Source: CAZXDL01 sp964639505
GTDB lineage: Bacteria > Patescibacteriota > Saccharimonadia > Saccharimonadales > UBA4665
Assembly: GCA_964639505.1 (NCBI GenBank)
Contig: CAZXDL010000017.1
Coordinates: forward strand, 1-12,173
Direction of reading: 5' to 3'
Length of the DNA stretch: 12,173 nt
Made by a program: the position numbers and the translations under genes
In this document: positions 6,064 to 12,173 of the stretch, one piece after another
Numbering within the stretch: the stretch's first letter is position 1
Layout: every line of letters starts with the position of its first letter
The notes under the pieces: generated by a model
Told to the model about the DNA's origin: nothing
The model's database searches: none
Seen by the model: the letters and a program-made list of their open reading frames with translations, nothing else

Positions 6064-6993
6064 ATGAAGGAGCTGCAAAACTCGGTTGCATATTTTAGAG
6101 ATGATTTTATCCCGTTCGATCAGGCAAATCTAAGCATTGCCAGCGCCCCAGTGCTTTACGGGTTAAGCATCTATACTGTTTTTCCGGTATTTTATGACGA
6201 TAAAACTAAGCAGCTAAATATGTTTCGGCTCGATAGACATTTTAAACGTCTGCAAAATTCTGCACGCATACTCGCTTTTGAAGATTTTCTAAGTAGTTGG
6301 GATTATCAAAAGTTTGAAGCCACCATGAGCGAACTCTTGATAAAAAACAAGACTAAACAAAACAGTCTAGTGCGAGTGACTGTATTTGTTGATGACATAC
6401 TAAAAGGCACGCGGATGAAAGATTTAAAACACAGCATTTCTGCCTTCGTCTATCCGGCAGCTCCGCTTTTGCCACGGACTGGTGCCACCCTTACGGTGTC
6501 TAGCTGGCGCAGGACGCCAGACAACTCAATCCCATCACGCGCCAAAATTAACGGCAGTTATGTTAATGCGGCCTTGATGAAACACGAGGCTGTTGTGAAT
6601 GGTTTTGATGACGCAATTGCGCTTGATGAACAGGGCCACGTCACCGAAAGCACAGTTTCAAATATGTTTATCGTCAGAGGCGGCAACCTTATTACGCCCG
6701 ATGGTTCAGCTGACTTACTCGAAGGCATAACACGAGACAGCGTTTTTAAGCTTGCCGACAAACAAGGGTTAAGTTGCCAAGAGCGAATAATTGACCGCAG
6801 TGAACTTTACATTGCCGACGAGATATTTTTATGCGGCAGCAGTATGAGTGTTGTGCCGGTAATCTCGATCGACCATCGTCCGATTGGTAATGGCAAGCCT
6901 GGCAAAATTACCAAGCAATTTATGAAACTATATGATGATTTTGCCAGTGTTAAAACAAGCTCATTTAAGCAATGGTTAACGCCCGTTAAGTGA
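6064..6993 (+). CDS. PLP-dependent class IV aminotransferase (IlvE/Dat-like)
   Basis: This is a fold-type IV aminotransferase of 309 residues, the family of branched-chain (IlvE) and D-amino-acid (Dat) aminotransferases. The PLP-binding lysine is K161 in RAKINGSYVN. E195 in ESTVSN corresponds to the conserved glutamate that contacts the PLP ring nitrogen. The phosphate-binding part is LEGITRDSVFKLA, followed by ADEIFLCGSSMS and PIGNGKPGKITK. Overall resemblance is to IlvE, but GSSMSVVPV replaces the usual GTAAEVTPV, so specificity is uncertain. It starts 2 bases after ddl with no Shine-Dalgarno motif, so it is probably translated by coupling from ddl. That pairing makes D-Ala (or D-Glu) formation attractive; leucine/isoleucine/valine transamination is the alternative. 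Confidence 0.87.
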   Translation: MKELQNSVAYFRDDFIPFDQANLSIASAPVLYGLSIYTVFPVFYDDKTKQLNMFRLDRHFKRLQNSARILAFEDFLSSWDYQKFEATMSELLIKNKTKQNSLVRVTVFVDDILKGTRMKDLKHSISAFVYPAAPLLPRTGATLTVSSWRRTPDNSIPSRAKINGSYVNAALMKHEAVVNGFDDAIALDEQGHVTESTVSNMFIVRGGNLITPDGSADLLEGITRDSVFKLADKQGLSCQERIIDRSELYIADEIFLCGSSMSVVPVISIDHRPIGNGKPGKITKQFMKLYDDFASVKTSSFKQWLTPVK

Positions 6994-7011
6994 TTTAACA
7001 GATCAGAGCCG

Positions 7012-7025
7012 TGCTATAATTATAG
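7012..7025 (+). promoter_or_regulatory. Extended -10 promoter for leaderless guaA
   Basis: TGCTATAAT (7012-7020) is a perfect extended -10. The hexamer ends 7 bases before the ATG at 7028, so the start codon should be at the 5' end of the transcript; there is no Shine-Dalgarno motif. The -35 region is weak, as is usual with an extended -10. The box is within the 12-base palindrome CTATAATTATAG (7014-7025). Confidence 0.72.
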
Positions 7026-7027
7026 TA

Positions 7028-8911
7028 ATGTCCAATCGTGTTGCCATTCTTGACGCTGGCGGTCAATATGTTGACCTAGTTCGCAAGGCGATTGAGAGGC
7101 AAGGTTTGCCAGCTGATGTTTTGCCACTAAGTACACCTCGAAATCAAATAGAAGATAAATACGGCGCGATAATTATTTCTGGCAGCCCTGCAAGCTCCCA
7201 CGCCCAAGAGGCACCCCAGCCTGACAAAGCTATCTGGCAAAGTTCGCTTCCAATTCTAGGAATTTGCTATGGAATGCAGGCTATGGTCACGTCGCACGGT
7301 GGAGAGGTCGCCAAAAACGCCATCCGCGAAGACGGTCGGGTCACGACGCAGGTTGATGTCTCGCATCCGCTTTATAAAGGAATTAAAAAAGATCTGACAG
7401 GCTTATTCACACATGGAGATTTTGTAAAAACTATTCCACAAGGTTTTCAAGTGCTGGGCTCTCACCAATTGAGCGACGGCTCGACCGCCTATTCATCAAT
7501 TGCTCTCGATAATAAAATCGGCGTTCAATTTCATCCTGAAGTTTTCGACGACACCCCAGAAGGCTACCAGCTGTTTAAAAACTTCTTGTCGATTGCTGGG
7601 CTGCAGCCAGATCCAGCCTTTCAAAGTAAATTAATGCACGATTTGATAGAAGCCAAAAAACAACAAATTGCTGATTTAGCAGGCGACCGACATGTGATCG
7701 CGTTTGTTAGCGGTGGTGTTGACTCAAGTGTGGCAGCGGCTTTGGCGGCCGAAGTCATCCCAGCTGAACGTCTCCACGCGTATTACATTGATAGTGGCTT
7801 TATGCGCGATGAAGACGACATGGTCATCGAGGCACTGCAAGCCGCTGGCTTACCAGTTAAAAAGGTCGATGCAGTCAAAGATTTTGAGCAAGGCACAATT
7901 GAAATCGACGGACAAGTCATTGGCCCACTTATTACTGCGACTGATCCTGAGGCCAAGCGTAAAATTATCGGCAAAGTTTTTGTTGAAATACAAAATCGCT
8001 TGATTGCCGATCTAAAGCTTTCTGTCGCGTTGCTTTTGCAGGGCACTAATGCTGCTGACCGGATCGAAAGCGGACACAGCACCGGCGATAGCCATACTCA
8101 AACTATCAAGACACATCATAATCAAGTACAAGAAGTACAAGATCTTAAATCTGCCGGGCTCCTGATTGAACCAATTGATGATTTGTTTAAAGACGAGGTG
8201 CGTGAAGTCGGTCATAAGTTGGGGCTTCCAAAAGAGCTCGTCCAGCGTCAGCCTTTTCCTGGGCCTGGCCTAGCCATACGTATCATCGCTTCTGACAAGT
8301 CTGATAGTGATCTTGCCCCAGTGCCCGCCGAGGCTGAAATCCAAGCCTTTCTTCATGAAAACTTCCCAGGCTGTGATGTTCATTTGTTGCCTATTCGCAG
8401 CGTTGGCGTCGGTGGCGACGAAAGGTCGCACTTGTCAGTTGCAGCGTTTGAAGGAGAACTTACATCTGATCAGCTAGCCAAACTTAGTGCTGATTTACCA
8501 TCGCACTTCCGCGAGACGGTCAACAGGGTAATTTATCGTTTGGGGAGTGATCCGCTAAGCAAATCATCGCTCACTAAAACTACTCTTGGCGCCGATGAAC
8601 GCCAACAACTGCGTCTAGCCGACAAAATTGTTTTTGATGAAATGCGCGCTGCCAACCTACTAGACCAAATCAAGCAGTTTCCAGTGATCTTAATACCGCT
8701 AAGTTTCAAAAAATCTGGTGATCGGTCGATAGTTTTAAGACCGGTAACTACCAGTACGTTTATGACTGTTCAAGCGATGCTGCCAGAGCGCGATTTGCCA
8801 AAAGATTTCCTCGAACGGATCGCGGCACGCATTATTTCCCAAGTTCCTGGCATATCAAACGTATTTTTAGACTTAACAAACAAGCCGCCCGCGACTACGG
8901 AGTGGGAATAG
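7028..8911 (+). CDS. guaA: GMP synthase (glutamine-hydrolysing), long type
   Basis: GuaA converts XMP to GMP with ATP and ammonia from glutamine. The N-terminal class I glutaminase has its nucleophile C80 in GICYGMQ and the H169/E171 pair in HPEV. The ATP pyrophosphatase domain has the P-loop SGGVDSS (228-234), ALLLQGTNAADRIES and QPFPGPGLAIR (to about 418). The C-terminal end SKPPATIEW-like motif (NKPPATTEWE) is complete. At 627 residues it is about 100 longer than ordinary bacterial GuaA (around 525). The extra lies after the PGPG motif: there is an LLPIRSVGVGGDERS segment, a linker with ETVNRVIYRLG, then QFPVILIPLSF and the final RPVTTSTFMT, the same order as in human GMPS. It is preceded and followed by its neighbours' own promoters, so it is probably monocistronic. 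Confidence 0.95.
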   Translation: MSNRVAILDAGGQYVDLVRKAIERQGLPADVLPLSTPRNQIEDKYGAIIISGSPASSHAQEAPQPDKAIWQSSLPILGICYGMQAMVTSHGGEVAKNAIREDGRVTTQVDVSHPLYKGIKKDLTGLFTHGDFVKTIPQGFQVLGSHQLSDGSTAYSSIALDNKIGVQFHPEVFDDTPEGYQLFKNFLSIAGLQPDPAFQSKLMHDLIEAKKQQIADLAGDRHVIAFVSGGVDSSVAAALAAEVIPAERLHAYYIDSGFMRDEDDMVIEALQAAGLPVKKVDAVKDFEQGTIEIDGQVIGPLITATDPEAKRKIIGKVFVEIQNRLIADLKLSVALLLQGTNAADRIESGHSTGDSHTQTIKTHHNQVQEVQDLKSAGLLIEPIDDLFKDEVREVGHKLGLPKELVQRQPFPGPGLAIRIIASDKSDSDLAPVPAEAEIQAFLHENFPGCDVHLLPIRSVGVGGDERSHLSVAAFEGELTSDQLAKLSADLPSHFRETVNRVIYRLGSDPLSKSSLTKTTLGADERQQLRLADKIVFDEMRAANLLDQIKQFPVILIPLSFKKSGDRSIVLRPVTTSTFMTVQAMLPERDLPKDFLERIAARIISQVPGISNVFLDLTNKPPATTEWE

Positions 8912-8917
8912 CTAACA

Positions 8918-8945
8918 TTGCAAACTGCTAAATTTATGTTATCGT
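8918..8945 (+). promoter_or_regulatory. Promoter for the methyltransferase-like gene, predicted leaderless
   Basis: A -35-like TTGCAA (8918-8923) is followed after 16 bases by TATCGT (8940-8945), preceded by TGT, an extended -10 context. The hexamer ends 7 bases before the ATG at 8953, matching the spacing at ddl and guaA. An overlapping TATAGT (8945-8950) is the alternative -10, but its start point would fall inside the gene. No Shine-Dalgarno motif is present. Confidence 0.45.
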
Positions 8946-8952
8946 ATAGTAT

Positions 8953-9600
8953 ATGATTTTACCTGATGGTCGAGGCCAAGCCCCTCATAACCCTGAATTT
9001 GATGTCAGCGGATATTTGCAAGACAGAGCCGAGGCAGATCCGTTCCTGATGGTTGAAGTCGGTCACGGCTCATATCCCGTTGCCTATCAACAGCCACAGT
9101 TAACTGGCGATCGTCGCTACATCGGCGCGGAAACCTGGATGGTCAGGCGCCGGGATGGTTTGCAGGGAATCCTAGCACATGCCGTAACTCCAAGATCTGT
9201 AAGAAACGGCACAAATATCACATTTGTCTCTGACCCTATAAATCCACTAGCTGAATTAGAAGCCGGTATAGCCGATGAAGTTGTAATAAGCAATGTGTTT
9301 GGCGATCCGCTATTTGAAAAATCAGGCATTGGCACACCTCAATTGCTGGCTGAAGCCTCACGAATCTTAAAAGATACCGGCATAGTAGTCATCCGCGAAA
9401 CTAGAACACCCAATAAATCGAGATTGGCCCAAGCGGCTATTGAAGCAGCCGGATTAAAAACTCTTGAAAAGGTCCATGATATTGTTTCTCAACAAAGAAT
9501 ATGGCGAGCTTTAGAGGAATTATTCGATGGACGGCCTGATGTCGTACAACCTGCGCCTTCCAGTCTTTATCGATTTTTGGGGAAAAGTGCGGCAGCGTAG
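8953..9600 (+). CDS. Putative SAM-dependent methyltransferase, class I-like
   Basis: This is a 215-residue soluble protein whose layout fits a Rossmann-fold methyltransferase. A motif I-like VEVGHGSYP is at residues 34-42, RRYIGAE at 54-60 would give the acidic residue (E60) that binds the SAM ribose, D94 follows in FVSDP, and DEVVISNVFGDP (108-119) resembles motif IV. Next comes LLAEASRILKDTGIVVIRE, the typical late helix and strand. The Gly-rich loop is short (GHG rather than GxGxG), so cofactor binding is inferred. No substrate clue is visible. It has its own promoter and lies between guaA and leuS with no overlap, so neighbours do not define its role. Confidence 0.6.
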   Translation: MILPDGRGQAPHNPEFDVSGYLQDRAEADPFLMVEVGHGSYPVAYQQPQLTGDRRYIGAETWMVRRRDGLQGILAHAVTPRSVRNGTNITFVSDPINPLAELEAGIADEVVISNVFGDPLFEKSGIGTPQLLAEASRILKDTGIVVIRETRTPNKSRLAQAAIEAAGLKTLEKVHDIVSQQRIWRALEELFDGRPDVVQPAPSSLYRFLGKSAAA

Positions 9601-9620
9601 GGCATTTCTCTTATTTCCGC

Positions 9621-9645
9621 TATAATTTTTGGTAAAGCGTAGGAG
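9621..9645 (+). promoter_or_regulatory. leuS promoter -10 and Shine-Dalgarno, support a TTG start
   Basis: TATAAT (9621-9626) is followed by a short leader of about 18 bases and AGGAG (9641-9645), which ends 5 bases before the TTG at 9651. The spacing fixes TTG as the start codon, and the encoded MQRYNPKDIEPKWQ matches the usual LeuRS N-terminus. No clear -35 box is seen. Confidence 0.7.
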
Positions 9646-9650
9646 TTATT

Positions 9651-12116
9651 TTGCAGCGGTACAATCCAAAAGATATTGAGCCCAAGTGGCAAGCGAAATG
9701 GGAAGCCGATAAGATTTATCAGGCAACAGAAGACCCGTCCAAAGAGAAACGGTATGTTACCCCCATGCTGCCATATCCAAGCGGTAGCGGGCTGCATGTT
9801 GGCCACGTAAGGGTCTATTCAATTTCTGATACAGTAGCTCGTTTCAAGCGCCAACAGGGATACAATGTGCTTTCGGCAATGGGCTGGGATGCGTTTGGTT
9901 TGCCAGCCGAAAACTATGCCATTAAAACTGGTACTCCACCTCGCATAACTACCGAAACAAACATCAAGACATTTAAAAACCAGTTGATGCGTCTGGGCAC
10001 AAGTTTTGATTGGTCGCGTGAAATAAACACTTCACACCCTGATTATTACCGCTGGACGCAATGGATATTTCTGCAGCTGTATAAATACGGTCTGGCTTAT
10101 CAGGCTGAAAGCGCACAATGGTGGTGCAACGAGTGTCGTACTGTTTTAGCTAACGAGCAGGTTATTAATGGCTGCTGCTGGCGGCACGAAGATTTGCCGG
10201 TTGTTAAGAAGCATTTAAGGCAGTGGTTTTTTAAGATTACAGAATATGCCGACCGTCTGCTCGAAAACACGGACGCACTTGATTGGCCGGAGAGTATTAA
10301 ATCTCAGCAAAAAAACTGGATAGGCCGCAGTGAAGGTATGCTTTTTACGGCGCCGGTTAAAGATACCGACCTGACGATTCAGACATTTTCGGCTCATTTT
10401 GAGGCTTTTAATGCTGATACTTTTGTGGTGATTGCGCCCGATCATCCATTTCTGCCAGAACTATTAAAAGGCCAAGACAATGCCGACGAAATTTTGGCTC
10501 AGGCGCAGGAGATTACCCGTAAACGGGACGCCCTAGGTCAAAAAGGCGACGAGATGATGGAAGGAGTGTTTACCGGGCGTTATATTGTCGATCCGGTAGG
10601 CAACGGCGACTTGCCGATTTGGATCGCCAGCTTTGCTTTGGCTGATTATGGCACTGGTATTGTCAAATGTTCGGCGCATGACGATCGTGATTTTGCTTTT
10701 GCCAAGAAGTATAAGATAAATCTTAAGCCTGTACTTTTTCCCGCTGACAAGACTGAAGCTGAAAAGGTACGAAACCTAGAGTACTGCTACAACGACATGA
10801 AGCATGGCATCTTAGTTGAGCCCGCCGAATTTAACGGTAAAGTCGCCGGCGAGAACCGCCAAAATATTATCGATTATTTAGTGAAGCAAAAATTAGCCGA
10901 ACCCAAGGTTAGTTATAAGATCCATGACTGGCTGATCTCGAGGCAGCGTTACTGGGGCGCGCCTATACCAATTATTCATTGCCAAAAAGACGGCGCAGTG
11001 CCTGTGCCCTTAGATCAATTGCCGGTTGTGTTGCCAGAGATTGAAAATTTCGCGCCGACAGGCGAGGCGACATCCGTGTTAGCTGCGGCGGACGACTGGG
11101 TCAATGTGGAATGCCCAAAATGCGGCGGCCCAGCCAAGCGCGAAACTGACACTATGGATGGCTACGCCTGTAGCAGCTGGTACATACTGCGCTACACCGA
11201 TGCGCAAAATGATAAACAGGCGTGGGATCCAGCAAAAGCCAACTACTGGATGCCACTCGACTATTATTTTGGTGGTGATCACGCCGTGTCGCACCTGCTG
11301 TATTTCAGGTTTTGGTCGTACATTTTTGCGGACCACGGCCTAATCGATGAGTCCAAACGTGAGCCAGTTAAAAAATTGGTTTATAACGGTTATATCAATG
11401 CCGAAGACGGCAGTAAAATGAGCAAGAGCAAGGGGAACGTAATAGATCCACTTGAGGTGATTGATAGCGGCTACGGTGCTGACGCACTTCGTTTACTCGA
11501 GATGTTCATTGCGCCCTATAATCAAAACGCCAGCTGGAGCACCGGTGGGTTGGGCGGTACGCATAGATTTTTGCAGAGGATCTGGACTCTTGTCGAGGAG
11601 TTTAATGAAACTGATGGCGGCATAGCCGAATCAATCGAGCTGCAAAGGGCAGTCCATAAAGCCATTAAAAAGGTTACACACGATCTTGAAGAAATGGGCT
11701 TTAACACTGCCATCGCTGCGATGATGGAGCTGGTTAATGAGCTCTACCACATTAAGGTTGAAGATAAGTTCGCCTCGACTGAATGGCAATGGGCACTAGA
11801 AACACTGCTCCAATTGCTCGCACCATTTGCTCCGCACATCAGCGAAGAATTATGGGAACAGCTTGGTCAAGACGAATCAATCCATGCCTCGAAATGGCCT
11901 GTTTATGACGAAAAATTCTTGGTTCAAGACAAAGTAACCATTGTAATTCAAGTAAACGGCAAACTGAGGGGTGAGGTTGAAATCGAAACCGATGCTGAAG
12001 AGGCAAAAGTCGTCGAAGCTGCCAAGACCAATCAGAAGGTCGCGGGCTATCTCAAAGACCAGGCCATTCGCAAGACTATATTTGTACCAAACAAGCTTGT
12101 GAACTTCGTTATCTAG
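9651..12116 (+). CDS. leuS: Leucyl-tRNA synthetase with altered editing site
   Basis: LeuRS attaches leucine to tRNA-Leu. The 821-residue protein is full length, from TTG 9651 to TAG 12114-12116. Catalytic signatures are HVGH (49-52) and KMSKS (589-593). A zinc-binding insert has C159, C162, C176 and H179, and a second CPKC pair lies near residue 485. DWPESIKSQQKNWIGRSEG leads into the CP1 editing domain. There the threonine-rich TTRPDT motif that proofreads mischarged tRNA is replaced by SAHFEA (247-252), although the later AHDDRD keeps its aspartate (D344). The anticodon-binding domain and the C-terminal domain (IQVNGKLRGEV) are present. Aminoacylation should be intact; editing is doubtful. 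Confidence 0.96.
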   Translation: MQRYNPKDIEPKWQAKWEADKIYQATEDPSKEKRYVTPMLPYPSGSGLHVGHVRVYSISDTVARFKRQQGYNVLSAMGWDAFGLPAENYAIKTGTPPRITTETNIKTFKNQLMRLGTSFDWSREINTSHPDYYRWTQWIFLQLYKYGLAYQAESAQWWCNECRTVLANEQVINGCCWRHEDLPVVKKHLRQWFFKITEYADRLLENTDALDWPESIKSQQKNWIGRSEGMLFTAPVKDTDLTIQTFSAHFEAFNADTFVVIAPDHPFLPELLKGQDNADEILAQAQEITRKRDALGQKGDEMMEGVFTGRYIVDPVGNGDLPIWIASFALADYGTGIVKCSAHDDRDFAFAKKYKINLKPVLFPADKTEAEKVRNLEYCYNDMKHGILVEPAEFNGKVAGENRQNIIDYLVKQKLAEPKVSYKIHDWLISRQRYWGAPIPIIHCQKDGAVPVPLDQLPVVLPEIENFAPTGEATSVLAAADDWVNVECPKCGGPAKRETDTMDGYACSSWYILRYTDAQNDKQAWDPAKANYWMPLDYYFGGDHAVSHLLYFRFWSYIFADHGLIDESKREPVKKLVYNGYINAEDGSKMSKSKGNVIDPLEVIDSGYGADALRLLEMFIAPYNQNASWSTGGLGGTHRFLQRIWTLVEEFNETDGGIAESIELQRAVHKAIKKVTHDLEEMGFNTAIAAMMELVNELYHIKVEDKFASTEWQWALETLLQLLAPFAPHISEELWEQLGQDESIHASKWPVYDEKFLVQDKVTIVIQVNGKLRGEVEIETDAEEAKVVEAAKTNQKVAGYLKDQAIRKTIFVPNKLVNFVI

Positions 12117-12132
12117 ACCTTGAGAAAAGGTC
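12116..12132 (+). terminator. Possible weak hairpin after leuS
   Basis: GACCTT (12116-12121) pairs with AAGGTC (12127-12132) around a 5-base loop, directly at the leuS stop codon. The following bases are AT-rich but contain no T tract, so this is a poor intrinsic terminator. The remaining 41 bases to the window end hold no gene I can support; a TATAGT at 12148-12153 is the only promoter-like sequence. Confidence 0.3.
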
Positions 12133-12173
12133 AATTACTTGATAAAGTATAGTTAAGTTTTGTTAGCTAAATA

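Noticed and set aside
2626..6993. Alternative genetic code with TGA as glycine
   Set aside because: TGA ends three conserved genes at natural positions, and no conserved gene contains an in-frame TGA.
7704..8082. Alternative open frames on both strands inside guaA
   Set aside because: They lie within highly conserved GMP synthase domains and encode low-plausibility products.
12139..12173. Promoter for a further gene at the window end
   Set aside because: TATAGT at 12148-12153 has no -35 box at the right distance and no start codon that can be confirmed before the sequence ends.
1..12173. CRISPR array, transposon, prophage or toxin-antitoxin module
   Set aside because: No spaced repeats, terminal inverted repeats, transposase, phage or toxin-like genes are visible on either strand.

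Overview
The window looks like part of a small-genome bacterium of the Candidate Phyla Radiation (Patescibacteria), most likely a Saccharibacteria (TM7)-type organism. This rests on the style of the gene set: short gaps, a membrane-anchored MurF-like ligase, a proline-rich surface protein ending in a pilin-like lobe, and several leaderless genes. TGA is clearly a stop (ends at 2628, 3393 and 6993), which argues against the CPR lineages that read TGA as glycine. The affiliation is inferred from gene style, not proven. The window contains an exactly 100-base run of N, so it comes from a scaffolded draft assembly. All supported genes are on the + strand.

Layout. Bases 1-88 are probably the tail of an unidentified gene. 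Bases 118-316 hold a promoter and two tRNA genes, Cys(GCA) then Leu(TAA). A large surface protein (401-2628) follows; it appears broken only because of an assembly gap flanked by a duplicated 55-base overlap, and removing that artefact restores one 690-residue frame. Next is a cell-wall precursor block: an alpha/beta hydrolase overlapping a membrane-anchored MurF-like ligase, then D-Ala-D-Ala ligase and a class IV aminotransferase separated by 2 bases. After that come GMP synthase of the long, human-like architecture, a small SAM-methyltransferase-like protein, and leucyl-tRNA synthetase with an altered editing site.

How they work together. The MurF-like ligase, Ddl and possibly the aminotransferase form a route for making D-Ala-D-Ala and attaching it to the peptidoglycan stem peptide. 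LeuRS and the two tRNAs serve translation. GuaA supplies GMP.

The most striking sequence-level pattern is regulatory. Four genes (2641, 4892, 7028, 8953) have a -10-like hexamer ending 6-7 bases before the start codon and no Shine-Dalgarno sequence, so they are predicted to be leaderless. Genes at 401, 3390 and 9651 carry AGGAG motifs. Several -10 boxes also sit inside perfect dyads. I see no CRISPR array, transposon, phage gene or obvious defence system, and no clearly new multi-gene system; the points of interest are unusual variants of known genes and promoters.
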